From Rhodocollybia butyracea (taxonomy: Eukaryota; Basidiomycota; Agaricomycetes; Agaricales; Omphalotaceae), in assembly GCA_015501585.1 (NCBI GenBank), contig JADNRY010000030.1:248001-312000 (forward strand): a stretch of 64,000 bases of DNA. The letters run 5' to 3'. The stretch's first letter is position 1, and the number at the start of each line of letters is the position of its first letter. The notes beneath the pieces are model-generated. The model saw nothing but the letters and a program-made list of their open reading frames with translations, ran no database searches and was not told where the DNA came from. Both the position numbers and the translations under genes were made by a program. Below, one piece after another: positions 21,074-31,771 of the stretch.

Positions 21074-22163
21074 GTGATGGGTTAGAATGGACGATATCGT
21101 GGTTGTTGCTCGTTTTTTCCCGTTCTCCTCTTGTTGTCTTTCTAATTGCTCTGTGGTACTGCTTTCGTTTTAGGTATCGTCATTCCAATATCAATCTGTA
21201 CACATAGCATATCTACCTGGCTTGCTTGGTTTTCTTTCTTTCTTCCCATATGTCAATTCATAATTTAGTTTCCCAGCTCACACTCTTTTTGGAAAGAATT
21301 TTTCTATATTTTTGTTCTTCATACGCTCATTGTTCTCGGTATATCTATCTTCAAACAAACAGACTTTCCTACTACATAATTGCATTTTCAGGTTTTTTCT
21401 TCTTTGTTCCTTTGTTGCTGCCGACTTCAGCACTCGGATGCACGTTCCGTACCTACAATCTAGGATTTTAGGCGCCAAACCCAGTTCGTCTGCTGAAACC
21501 ATCATGAAACCATCCGCAGCGAGTACATGGTGCGTGAATGAATATAGCCAGACTCAACGTTTCATGATTTGCTAAGATGCTAGGGAAGGGGTATTTGGGG
21601 AGAGGGCAAGGCTGCTGCGCGATCCGAGTACCTACTACGGATGTGATTGTTGCTTTTTGTTGCTGCGCCCACATGGGTCGTGCAATTCAATCAATAACTT
21701 AAGCCAAGCTGTCCTTTTCGTAATTTCAAGGGTCGACGGTTGGTGGTAGTTGGTGTAACCGACGTGGTCTCATTTAGAGAGAGCTGCACAACGACCCCGC
21801 GCTCAGTGGAAATCTGACAAGGGTTAAAAAAACTAACGCCCGGTTGCAGTCTTTTGTAGCAGGTCGACCGAGTCTGTTGTCGCAAGATGTCCAGTTCGTT
21901 TGTAGACTCGGAATTTGAAATACTCACGCTAATCTTGAAAGGTACTGATTTTGTGCAATGAAACCCAGGGATGGAAAATGCGATGCACACAAGGCCATTG
22001 TAAATGATATTCATCCGCAGATTTTATTCATTTCATCTTTGTGCGGCTCCCAGTCCCAGAGTTGGTTCGAGTACAAATATGGCGTACTCTAGCTTGTTGG
22101 ATTATTCTCATTCTCGTTCTTCTCCTTTGCCTCGTTCTTCTCTTTTGCGGACTGCTCTACGAT
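21074..22163. other. Intergenic region upstream of RTA1 copy A
   Basis: About 1.1 kb. The part from about 21600 to 22030 has counterparts before RTA1 copy B (26930-27150): shared words are GCTGCGCGA, GATGTGATTG.TGC and AAAATGCGATG, then ATGATATTCATCCGCAG. It looks like a copied promoter. No gene found. Confidence 0.5.
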
Positions 22164-23510
22164 ATGTTATCTGGCTCATCTTTAAACACTTTTGTCTCTC
22201 GAGCCAACGGCACTGATTCGGACCAATCTCAAGCCAGCGATAATCCATATGGATACCAGCCTTCGTTCGCTGTCGCCGTCTTATTTCTCACTCTATTTGG
22301 AATTACAACTTGTAAGAGCAATTTTTTGCTCTCTCCTACTAGGCAATGACCAACATTTTCTTTCTATAGTCGTCCACTTCATTCAGGCTTGCTACCATCG
22401 CAAGTGGTTCTTCTTGTACACGGCGGTCTTTGCTGGCGCAATTGAAATTGCCGGGTGGTATGGACGTGAATGGTCCAGTAGAGACGTCACCAATCAAAAT
22501 GCTTTTACCATAGAGTGGGTTGCTTGAAATAAGTCGTACTGTTCCATTATCTCTGACAATTTTTTTTCGTAGGATTATCTGCACAATCGTTGCACCGACT
22601 CCTCTGCTTGCCGCAAACTTTATCATCTTGTCAAGACTGATTAGAAAATTGGGGGAGGGTTACAGTCGTCTTAGTCCTCGTCTCTGTAAGTGCCTTTCAT
22701 ACAAGCTATCCTCAAACAAGTCGCTGAATCCTTGCCTAGATTCAAGGATTTTCGTATCATGTGTAAGCTGTGAAAGTAAAATTCAGCAAACACTGTTGCT
22801 TACCTGCCAACTTAGGACGTTTTTGGATTCTTTGTCCAAGTTGGCGGAGGTTCGATTGCCTCGGGAGATAATCCCACTCAAAAGACTGTTGACCTTGGAT
22901 CCAACATTATGCTTGGAGGAGTTGCTTTTCAAACCTGTGTGTCCTTTTTTGATTTTATTTTCAAAAGATTCTCTAAAATCGCTTTTATAGTTGTCATTGT
23001 ATGCTACATGGTCTTAGCGGCGGAGTACTTTTGGAGATTCGCACATGAACGCCCCATTCGTCGTCGTTCAACCAGAGAGAACTTCCATCGAGGTGTTATC
23101 AATAGTCGCATTAAATTGCTCATCTACGTGGTCCTGTTCAACACTTGCTGTCTTCTGATCCGGTAGGAGTTTTATTGCTCCAGTATTCTCCAAATCCTGA
23201 CACGCTGTCTCGACAGATCCGTATATCGAACTATCGAACTGGAAGACGGATTTCAAGGGAATGTCATTCATACCCAGTGGCTGTTTAGTGCGTTTCCTTC
23301 ATTATGTGGGGTTTCAAAGTGCTTATGATGTGCATAGACGTTTTCGACGCCACCATGGTAGTGCTTGCCATGTTTGCGTACAATTTTGCTCACTTTGGAC
23401 GATTGGTCGATGAAAGCGATAACAGTGATATGCAGCGGGTTGATCCTTCTCCTTCTTCTGAATATCTCGCGGGCGGCATTCCGATGGAGAGAAATATGGA
23501 CAAGGTTTGA
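22164..23510 (+). CDS. RTA1-like lipid-translocating exporter, copy A
   Basis: Seven-helix membrane protein of the fungal RTA1/RSB1 family, tied in yeast to resistance against toxic sterols and export of sphingoid bases. Exons: 22164-22311, 22370-22514, 22573-22685, 22740-22762, 22816-22936, 22991-23162, 23217-23287 and 23338-23510. Start chosen at MLSGSSLNTF because copies B and C begin at the same place. Landmarks are PYGYQPSFAVAVLFLTLFGI, FFLYTAVFAGAIEIAGWYGR, CTIVAPTPLLAANFIILSRL, DVFGFFVQVGGGSIASGDNP, CYMVLAAEYFWRF and NVFDATMVVLAMFAYNFAHF. The fourth exon has only 23 nt (YSRIFVSC). Copies B and C share every intron position. No defect seen. Plasma-membrane location and substrate are inferred from family only. 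Confidence 0.87.
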
Positions 23511-24121
23511 GCGATCCCACTGGCAGTACTAGATGTACATATAGTGCGCATTAGAGTATTACGTCGGACTTCATTTGGACTTCATTAAATAATTTATTAT
23601 CGCGCTGCATATAGTAGGCATGTATGTATGTCATGAATCATGATGAGCTTGTTTCTCTTTCCTTGCGATCGACCTATGTAAGCCTATCTCTCCTCAAGGA
23701 GAAATTGAGGTGCTGTGAATGTAGAGTTTCGGATTTCCAACTTCCCAAACCCCTTTGCCTAACTGTGCACACATGGCGTCAATGCGACCCCCACGCTTGT
23801 CTCTCAATAGGCCTGAGGAGGCTTGAGGCATTCACTGTCCCCTTCAAGACGTCGACGGCTTAAAAGCTAGAAACCTCGTTACAACCTCTTATCGGAGTAT
23901 AGATTTGTAATCTTATCTTATCAGAGATTATGCAAGCTCCGAATTCCAAATACCGATTGCACAGATTCACTGCCACTGCTGCCATCAGCAGAGCCAGAGA
24001 AATCCGCATAACAGCTTGCAGGTAAGGCTTGATTCTCTATATTTCGTGTTAAATCTAGTCTCGTCGCGACTCAATTATCTCGACTGGCAGGACCTTATCT
24101 TGACGCGCAACTTAACGTGAA
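23511..24121. other. Intergenic
   Basis: Spacer between RTA1 copy A and the F-box gene. Contains ATCTTATCTTATC (GATA motifs in reverse) at about 23910-23925. No gene supported. Confidence 0.4.
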
Positions 24122-25810
24122 ATGCTCTGCGAAAAATGCAATGCCAGTGTCCCGGATGCTCCTTCGAACTCCTCCTCCAATCTCTCCTCCTCCTCCCTCC
24201 AGAACTTGCTACGGGCTCAGAACTCTTTAATCCCTTCCCACACCTCCGAAATTCGAGATATAATCGCTGGCTTGGACATTGATGCACATCGAATCAGATG
24301 GGAGCTCATATCGCTCACAAACAAGCTCAAGCGATTGGAGATTCAGCAAGAAAAGTACAAGTCTTTACTTGCTCCAATCAGGCGCTTGCCTTCCGAGATT
24401 CTCAATCTCATCTTCACTCATTTTTCATGCGACCGAAACACCCAAAACCTCATTGGTCTCGACGGCGTCGCTCTGCCTGGCTATAGTCTTATGGCTGTGT
24501 GTAGTCGCTGGCGTAATATAGCGCTGTCCTGCACGGCTCTTTGGCGAAAATTTCAGCTGAACGCTTTTTTGTCTGACAACACTCAAGAAGCCCTAAACGA
24601 TCTCGCGAGACTTGCTGCGCCATTGAAATGGTGTCTTGACCATGCGGGAGAAACTGAACCTTTAGAGATCAGATTTCAGGCAAACATGGGCGGGGAAGAT
24701 ACTCCAGTCCCCGAGCCTGAGTTCATGCGTATCTTGTTCGCTCAGTCTGCGAAATGGGGACGTCTTCATCTAGACATCGGCTTCACCAACTTGGAAAGTT
24801 TTCCGAGCTTCGCCGCTTTGAAAAATTCTGCTTTAACGTCACTGAAATCATTGGAATTTTACGTTGACCATGACCAAGGACATACCGAAGTTGACATATT
24901 TTGCAATGCACCTCAGCTCACTCAACTTACACTTGGAACGTTGCCAACTGTGGAAAGGAAAGAGATGTTCCCATGGGGCCAGATCAAAACTCTAGAACTA
25001 CAATTTCATGATACTACCGAAGAGGTTTTTGGAGCTTTAGCCTTTTGTTCTAGTTTGGAATCACTTTCTTATGTGTTTTCATACTATAACAACGAGTCAT
25101 ACTCTTCTGAAATACCACCACAGTTCTCAGACACAATCCGTTCACTTTCGTTATTGATTGAGCGTGGCCATTGTGTCCCTGAAACATTCAGCCTACTCAT
25201 GGATGCTGCACGTTTCCCTGCTCTGAAGGAAATGTCGATTAACTATCAAGGGCTTTACGAATATATACCGTGGCCGCAAGACAAAGTTGCTTCCTTCCTG
25301 TTGCGATCTGGCTGTTCTCTGACAATTTTGGAAATCGAGAACATAATCAGCAGTAATGATGACCTGGTCACATTGCTTGTGAACACACCAGAACTCCGTC
25401 GTTTCAACTTTTATGAGGACCCTAGGAGGCGAAGGAAAACGGAAACGCACTCTGAGGCACCTTCATCTGAACGCCAACCTCTCACCATGTCGTTTATCGC
25501 TCGTTTGCATGCCTACAGAGACATCGAACATGGAGACTCCCATGCTTTCGCAAACCCACTTGTTCCTAAACTGGAGCACCTTTCTCTCCGTGTGCTTGCT
25601 GACTGGTTCAACGTCGACCAGCTTTTCGTTGATGTAGTTTGCTCGCGTTGGTCCCCAGAGCCGAATGTAGTGGCGATGACCGGTATAGAGTGCTTGAAGT
25701 CAGTGAAGTTGAAGGTCTTGGGTCGAAAACTTAACAAAGAAGTCTACACACCATTGATACAACTGCGTAAAGCTGGGTTGCAGGTAGAGCTCGTAGGTGC
25801 AGCGCATTAG
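24122..25810 (+). CDS. F-box-like protein with leucine-rich tail
   Basis: A single-exon gene of 562 codons, unusual among its intron-rich neighbours. It begins MLCEKCNASVPDAPSNSSSN, followed by a coiled coil (IRWELISLTNKLKRLEIQQE) and an F-box core, RRLPSEILNLIFTHF … YSLMAVCSRWRNIALSCTAL. The rest forms irregular leucine-rich units (for example LKSLEFYVDHDQ, LTQLTLGTL). This pattern is one of the largest families in mushroom-forming fungi. F-box proteins pick targets for SCF ubiquitin ligases; the target here is unknown. The short CxxC at the N-terminus is common in the family and probably not a zinc site by itself. Confidence 0.85.
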   Translation: MLCEKCNASVPDAPSNSSSNLSSSSLQNLLRAQNSLIPSHTSEIRDIIAGLDIDAHRIRWELISLTNKLKRLEIQQEKYKSLLAPIRRLPSEILNLIFTHFSCDRNTQNLIGLDGVALPGYSLMAVCSRWRNIALSCTALWRKFQLNAFLSDNTQEALNDLARLAAPLKWCLDHAGETEPLEIRFQANMGGEDTPVPEPEFMRILFAQSAKWGRLHLDIGFTNLESFPSFAALKNSALTSLKSLEFYVDHDQGHTEVDIFCNAPQLTQLTLGTLPTVERKEMFPWGQIKTLELQFHDTTEEVFGALAFCSSLESLSYVFSYYNNESYSSEIPPQFSDTIRSLSLLIERGHCVPETFSLLMDAARFPALKEMSINYQGLYEYIPWPQDKVASFLLRSGCSLTILEIENIISSNDDLVTLLVNTPELRRFNFYEDPRRRRKTETHSEAPSSERQPLTMSFIARLHAYRDIEHGDSHAFANPLVPKLEHLSLRVLADWFNVDQLFVDVVCSRWSPEPNVVAMTGIECLKSVKLKVLGRKLNKEVYTPLIQLRKAGLQVELVGAAH

Positions 25811-25937
25811 CAATATTCATATCTTGTTACCTTCTCACATGCACGTTTACCTTTCTATATTTCAAAATGCTTTCTTGTCCCAATTCCGCTTCTGCAGTTA
25901 TGCATCTATTTCTAACATCTGGTAGCGGTTCCCTCAA
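25811..25937. other. Convergent spacer
   Basis: 3' flank of the F-box gene. Nothing else seen. Confidence 0.4.
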
Positions 25938-26516
25938 TCACGACCTGCTCGCCCTTCGCAAGGCTGTCTCAGAACCACCCATGAAGCCGCATGGCAATAA
26001 ATTTGGCATCATGCCGATGTCATGAAGTTCTATGGCTTCATGAATGCCAGTAGAAGCCCCGGAAGGTACAGCGGCGCGGAGTCGGTCGAACCGCGCTCGT
26101 GGTGTCTTAAAAAGTATAGCCTGCACCTCGCTATAGCGCGACCGGAGACCATAACCCTGAGGCAATGGAAGGCCCAATCGAGCACCAAAGTAAAGAGGAA
26201 ATGCAAAATGCTGTGACAAATGATGAACAAAGGACGCGGAGGGTGAGCCGTGCATTTCTTCTACAGCAAGCGCCTGCTCTATCGGCCTCTGAGCTATATG
26301 GCCATTAGGCTCTGCAGTGAGTAGCCAATGAGCAAAGAAGGAACAAAAACTGTCTGAGGCTGATTCTAGTACTTTTTGAAGATGGTCTGGGTCACTTATT
26401 AGGAGGAACGAGGCAGAAGGGAACCGAATCCACAACCTCAACTCTCTTGATGTGATATTATGGACGTCGATACGGCTGATGTCAATAGTCCGTTCTTTTG
26501 ACTCCAGGCGTACCAT
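25938..26516 (-). pseudogene. Chimeric ORF containing an enolase fragment
   Basis: A 192-codon minus-strand frame starting MVRLESKERTIDISRIDVHN. Most of it matches nothing I know. Near the C-terminus it contains RFDRLRAAVPSGASTGIHEA followed by IELHD, which is the N-terminal phosphate-loop motif of enolase (RAAVPSGASTGIHEAVELRD), with an extra DRL between RF and RA. The rest of enolase, including the catalytic barrel, is missing, and the following residues (GMMPNLLPCGFMGGSE) are not enolase. I read it as a captured enolase exon or a decayed copy inside noncoding DNA, lying between copies of the RTA1 duplication. It may still be transcribed, but no evidence for that is visible. Confidence 0.55.
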
Positions 26517-27271
26517 TGTTTTTAATGACCTTCAAAATCAAATTCGCCATCATCGGTAGCAAATAATGATCTGCTACTAAGGGGAGGTGCTAAGCTCTTG
26601 CTACAGTCCGCTGAGCACATGATTTTACTGGCGCAATTGGTACTTGGGGTCTGGGTTCGGCGTTGATGGCCGGTGTTTAAAAACGAGCTGTCCTGTCCCT
26701 GATGCAATACAAGACAACCTCTGCGCCGATTATTCCTGCCTTCCTTTCTACTAGTATATACTCACTCAAAATTTGAGCTCTTCCCCTCTTAGTTACCGCT
26801 CGACCACAGACTCTACGGATAAACCTAGGCGAATGGCGACCGCAGACCAACTGCCCCGCCATGGTCGTCTCGACTACTGCACTGCCTTCTCCAACTCTAT
26901 TTCTCAGACCGAAGATAATCGATAATTTGCTGCGCGACTTCTTGGATAAATACAGATGTGATTGCTGCGCTCAGTGAGTCTGACACAATCCATATGTCGT
27001 TTCCCATCGTAGGTCTAAAGTTAAGCGACTGCTATTGGTTGTTGCAGTATTACCCAGTGTTCAATAGAAGTTCTGCAATCCTTGCTGAATACTAACTGGA
27101 CCCATAGCGAAAATGCGATGTACATATGATATTCATCCGCAGGCGCTATCCGAATTCATGTCGTTCTTGCCTCCCCTGGCGCACCGTTGACGCAGGTATA
27201 AGTACGACATGCTCTGACTTATCGTAATATCCTCATCTTCCTTTTCGTTTCATTCTATTTCTTTCTGCAGT
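26517..27271. other. Upstream region of RTA1 copy B
   Basis: No gene supported. The part 26930-27150 resembles the upstream DNA of RTA1 copy A, including ATGATATTCATCCGCAG. The last bases before the ATG are a pyrimidine stretch (CTTTTCGTTTCATTC). Confidence 0.5.
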
Positions 27272-28635
27272 ATGTTAGACACATACCTTACCTCTTCGTT
27301 AAACACTTTTGTTTCTCGAGCTAACAGCTCTGACTCAGACCAATCTCAGGATGAGAGTCCGTACGGATACACGCCTTCGTACTCCATCGCTATCCTGTTT
27401 CTCACTCTGTTTGGAACTACGACGTGTGAGATCAGTTTCATCTTTATCTCATACCCAATCGCTAACGGATTTGCCGCTGTAGTTATCCACTTCATTCAGG
27501 CTGTTGTCCATCGCAAATTGTTCTTCTTGTACACAGCCGTTTTTGCTGGTGTGATTGAACTCGTAGGATGGTATGGGCGTGAGTGGTCCAGTAGGGACGT
27601 CAGTAGCTCCACTGCTTTCACCATACAGTGGGTCGCTCGACATGAGCTGTATTCTTTTACTGTTTGTCTCTGACAATTCCACTATTTTTCGTAGAATTGT
27701 CTGTACAATCGTTGGACCAACTCCTCTGCTTGCCGCAAATTTCATTATCTTGTCAAGACTGATAAGAAAATTGGGGGAAAGTTACAGTCGTCTTGGTCCT
27801 CGCCTCTGTAGGTGCCTTTTATCCCGGCTACTCTCAAGTCGCTGACAGCTTGCCTAGATTCAAGAATCTTTGTCTCGTGTGTAAGTTGTCAAAGTAAAAT
27901 TATTCGTATATTATTGCTTAACCTCCCGGCCATAGGATGTCTTTGGCTTCTTCGTCCAGGTCGGCGGAGGGGTAATAGCCTCAGGAAGTAACACCCCTCA
28001 AGCTACCGTTAACCTTGGATCACATATCATGCTTGGAGGTGTTTCCTTCCAACTCTGTATGTCCTTCTTTTTACTGCTTTCGACGGACTCCCTAGAAGCT
28101 GGTTGCATTCTTCTAGCTGTCATATTATGCTACATGTCATTAGCGGCAGAATACTTTTGGAGATTCACGCGTCAACGGCCTATTCGTCATTCGGATGGAC
28201 AGAAAGCTCAGCGAGGTATTATCGATGACCGTATGAGATTGCTCATCTACGTGGTCATTTTCAATACGTGCTGCCTACTTCTCCGGTAAGAACCTATGAC
28301 CTCTAATTCCTACTTTACTGATACGGTGTCTTGATAGATCCATTTACCGCACTATCGAGTTAGCAGATGGATTTCAAGGCAAAGTCATTCAAACCCAGTG
28401 GCTGTTTAGTGCGTTTCATTTCAAGTCGCCTCTCGCCTGTAGGGTTCCCAGCTGACACATGTGGATATTCATAGACGTTTTTGACGCGACGATGGTAATG
28501 CTTGCCATGTTTGCATACAACTTTGCACACTTTGGACGATTGGTTGATGAAAGCGATGATAATAGCTTGATGTATCAACTCGATGGTGACTCTTCTCGAT
28601 ATCTCAGTAACAACATGTCTACGGACAAGGTTTGA
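27272..28635 (+). CDS. RTA1-like lipid-translocating exporter, copy B
   Basis: Second RTA1 paralogue, start MLDTYLTSSLNTFVSRANSS. Exons: 27272-27425, 27483-27627, 27695-27807, 27858-27880, 27936-28056, 28117-28285, 28338-28408 and 28475-28635. The intron positions equal those of copies A and C, including the 23-nt microexon. Landmarks: PYGYTPSYSIAILFLTLFGT, FFLYTAVFAGVIELVGWYGR, CTIVGPTPLLAANFIILSRL, DVFGFFVQVGGGVIASGS, NVFDATMVMLAMFAYNFAHF. Compared with copy A, the IAPT stretch has a Gly (VGPTPLL) and the C-terminal tail differs (YLSNNMSTDKV). Reading frame intact throughout. Confidence 0.87.
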
Positions 28636-28939
28636 GCAAATACGCATCTATTACTTGGACTTTACAGATTCTATTTATCGTCCAACTCGTGTAGACCTTC
28701 ATTATATTTACATACTGTACTACGGTTAATGCTCACTGGTTTATCAGTGATTATCGATATCGATCATGCATTCACGCCCCAAGTTTGGATTAGGTACTGA
28801 AGCGCCCTTTTTCGGTTAACCTTCTAAATTAAGCTCGCTTGCCGAGGTTGTGTCTACCTACGGGAGACAAGGTCAACAGCATGAGGCATCGAATTATGGT
28901 TCTTTTTTGGTTCTTTTTTTTTCTTTACCCCCGCCCATC
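28636..28939. other. Intergenic
   Basis: 3' flank of RTA1 copy B and possible promoter of the next ORF. A T-rich run (TTCTTTTTTGGTTCTTTTTT) lies just before the next ATG. No gene seen. Confidence 0.4.
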
Positions 28940-29360
28940 ATGTACCGTTTAGCAGACGAGGCTCAAGAGCTCAAAAGGAGAAAACGTAACGCCGAAAGTT
29001 CCAAAAAATCTAGGTGAGTATTATCATTCAGTATTTTGCCATCAGTTTTAAACGATATGTATGGGTAGAGACAAGAAACGACAGTTAGAGGGAAAACCTC
29101 TCATCAGCAAGGTCCGAAAAAGCAACATGCGCGGAGACATTATGGATATGAATAATACCCCTGGGCCCTCAAGACTCTCTCTCCCAGAGTCCACGCTCGA
29201 CTTCATCGTGTCGACCCCAGACACGATCGAAGAAGACCTCTTTGGTACGTTGCAAAAATCTGGACTCGACACCACGAGAGTAATAGGTTTGTATAGCACA
29301 AAAAGTTTCCAAAGATACCTGATTCCATTGACCACAAGAAGAAAAAAGAAAATTGTTTGA
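28940..29360 (+). CDS. Small basic protein, hypothetical
   Basis: A possible two-exon ORF starting MYRLADEAQELKRRKRNAES. The junction SR|DKKRQLEGKPL is created by a short intron (donor GTGAGT near 29014, acceptor GGGTAG near 29070). The front is strongly basic (KRRKRNAESSKKSRDKKRQ), the rest polar with LPESTLDFIVSTPDTIEEDL. The end near 29360 may lie in another frame if a further intron exists near 29288 (GTTTGTATAG). It could be a DNA- or RNA-binding peptide or the remains of a longer gene. No family recognised. Confidence 0.4.
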
Positions 29361-29845
29361 AAGCCCCAGCACATAGATAGATGATGAATATGATTGTTCA
29401 TGGCCGAGTGACGAAGTAAACGAGGAATAAAGACGTCCCTCTCAACTACACTTAATACACCAGATACACAACAAATCCAACACAAATGTACGGCTATCAC
29501 TCGAGAAATTGGTCATACCTAGACTGGTTGACCGTATGTGTATGAGTGTATGTCAACAGGTGAAAGAGATGGAAAAATAAAACGAAAGTAGAATATGTGA
29601 GTGTCCATTACAGCGATTGTTACACTATATATATGAATCAGGACAGAAAGAACCATGGTGGCAGGGCGTGGAAGATGAGATAAAACTCCTCGAATGGACT
29701 TGATTGGCAAGCTAATTAACGTCTGGTTGGACCATCGGAACTCGCCTCCTGTGTGGTTTCATGCATGTCATGTTTTTATCACTTCCCATCCCAAACAGAC
29801 CAGAGTATTGATTATGATTTGAAACGGATGTGGATGTCATGATCT
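29361..29845. other. Convergent intergenic region
   Basis: Lies between two gene ends. AT-rich stretches suitable for 3' processing are present; no gene supported. Confidence 0.4.
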
Positions 29846-31018
29846 TTACCGGTGGTCCCAATGTCCAGCGAAAGATGGCGAGCCAGATTTTGTCGTGTCT
29901 CCATAGGTTCTTTTGTAATCTTGGGAATAAAGTGGTATGCTGTGTATGGTATACTTGCCAGAGTCGACCAGAGGGATCGGATAGTTTGGATGAAGATTCT
30001 CACTGCAGTAGAAGAAGAATTTGAGGAAATCGACAATCCTTTTGTCCCTGACCACGATCCATAGATACTGATAGTATTCTTCCCCCTTTGATCGTGTCAG
30101 CAATCTAATATCACCCATAATTCTAAACCCAAGGTTCTCTGAAACCTCTAAATCAAACAAATCTGTTGTATAAATGGAATGAGGTAGGAACAGACATAAC
30201 GGATGATGAGACACACCTATATTGTAGGCAACAACAAAGTTAGCCTCCCCAGAGACCTTTTGCATAACTCCTTCTCTGCATTCACCATTACCTGGTTCAC
30301 TGACGTGGGATCCATGGGGAAATAGTGTCTTGAGATGCTTCACCGAAAATCTGAAAAGCGAGTTATGGTCAGCTGTCATGACTACAAGACGAACACATAC
30401 AGAACATGAGAGGAGATGTCCAAGCTCATGTGCGATAATAATAAAAGCAAAAGCAAGAACATGGGCGCTTTCGTCAGGGGTGCTGCATTGCCTGAGAAGG
30501 TCCAAGAGAGGCGTGACATAGATTGTCGGATCCTTTCGGTGGTCCCAGCGGGATGACTGATCACGACTGAGATGAGGAACAGAAGCCCAGAATTTACTGT
30601 TTACACCTTCCAGAGTCATGTATACAGACAACGTCTGTTTCTTGGCCTCACTATGAAGAGTTTGCAGAGAGGCTTCCAGCTCGTCCATCTCGATTTCGTG
30701 TTCTTCTGTTTGGTATTTAGATATGGCTGGGACGTAGAATGACTGGAAATCCATCAATGCGGGGTCTTTGTTTGAGGTGGAAAGAATTTCGAGGAGGCAA
30801 TTGACTACACAGGGAATAATCGACTGGATGACTCCTAACTTCGTTCCGTCTGTTTCGTGTAGGGCGATGGAGGAAATCTGAGCTTTTCCGGTCAGCAGTG
30901 GATCTGGGAGACATATCTTGAACCCTTGAGATAACTTTTCAACGATTGCATGAGACATGAGAGTTGCAAGCTGAGCGCTAAACTCATAAACGGGCCGGCT
31001 TGACTGAATGACGCTCAT
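29846..31018 (-). CDS. Putative HExxH zinc metalloprotease-like protein
   Basis: A minus-strand gene starting MSVIQSSRPVYEFSAQLATL. The middle holds FIIIAHELGHLLSC, the HExxH zinc-binding motif of metallopeptidases, on a hydrophobic helix. Further on, SGEANFVVAYNI resembles the GEAGxxxE segment that supplies the third ligand in similar fungal proteins that I recall from Agaricomycetes. Upstream is a conserved-looking stretch STPDESAHVLAFA. An intron is likely after YNI (donor GTGTGT, acceptor ACAACAG) and another may exist near the 3' end, so the C-terminal residues are uncertain. No signal peptide is visible; it may be intracellular. Activity is inferred from the motif only. Confidence 0.6.
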   Translation of the reverse strand: MSVIQSSRPVYEFSAQLATLMSHAIVEKLSQGFKICLPDPLLTGKAQISSIALHETDGTKLGVIQSIIPCVVNCLLEILSTSNKDPALMDFQSFYVPAISKYQTEEHEIEMDELEASLQTLHSEAKKQTLSVYMTLEGVNSKFWASVPHLSRDQSSRWDHRKDPTIYVTPLLDLLRQCSTPDESAHVLAFAFIIIAHELGHLLSCSVCVRLVVMTADHNSLFRFSVKHLKTLFPHGSHVSEPGNGECREGVMQKVSGEANFVVAYNIGVSHHPLCLFLPHSIYTTDLFDLEVSENLGFRIMGDIRLLTRSKGEEYYQYLWIVVRDKRIVDFLKFFFYCSENLHPNYPIPLVDSGKYTIHSIPLYSQDYKRTYGDTTKSGSPSFAGHWDHR

Positions 31019-31771
31019 TCGAAACCGCTGGACTTCAATTTATGGCCAACTTGTATAGTTGGTAGCTTTGGCAGTAGGCCGCGCTCGTATCTCGATCCCA
31101 GGATCCCAGCCTTTATATCCAATTTCATTCAACTTTCAAGTCGCTTTCTAAAGCGAGAACAATTATTTGGGGACCTCGGAGTCGCTTCCCAGCCTCCAAC
31201 AAACAGCAACGCCATCGCTCGACACAGTTTCGCTCCAGATATGACAAACGTCGTCGGTACCGCTGACGCCGCCTGACGGTACCGGTATTCTGTACAATCA
31301 GTGACAGGATCTCGAGGTTTTCGGGTTTCATCCTGGACTTTGTTGGTTGCATTTTTCTCTTTGCTGCTACTTATGGACGACCGTCCTTAACCAGGGCGTT
31401 CCGCATTCTTTACATAACCAACAATCAAACTGAGCTTCAGGCGGGTTGTCGATATGACAATCGCTTCATTTGAGACTTCGGGAACAGCTATGACTCCTCA
31501 ATGCTTCTAAAAGCCTTGCATAACAACTGACATTCGGCGGCACCACTTTCGCAATCTGTGCTGAAAAACGCTGAGTACGGTTTTCCGTGATGATTTTGTG
31601 CTTGAATTCCTGTTCCTCGAGTACTCATGTGTTACCCGAGCGGGAAAAAATGATGCACTTTTGCAGGTACTAACTAGTATTCACCATGTCATTGTCACAG
31701 CACTTGGTATAAGTATGGCACAGCTCGTATCCTGCATCCTTTCTCATTACCCCCTGACACGGTTTCACAAT
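31019..31771. other. Divergent upstream region (metalloprotease-like gene / RTA1 copy C)
   Basis: About 750 bases between divergent starts. Unlike copies A and B, I could not find the ATTCATCCGCAG block here, so this promoter seems older or replaced. No gene seen. Confidence 0.45.

Noticed and set aside
25938..26516. A functional enolase gene
   Set aside because: Only about 20 residues match; barrel, metal ligands and catalytic Lys/Glu are absent.
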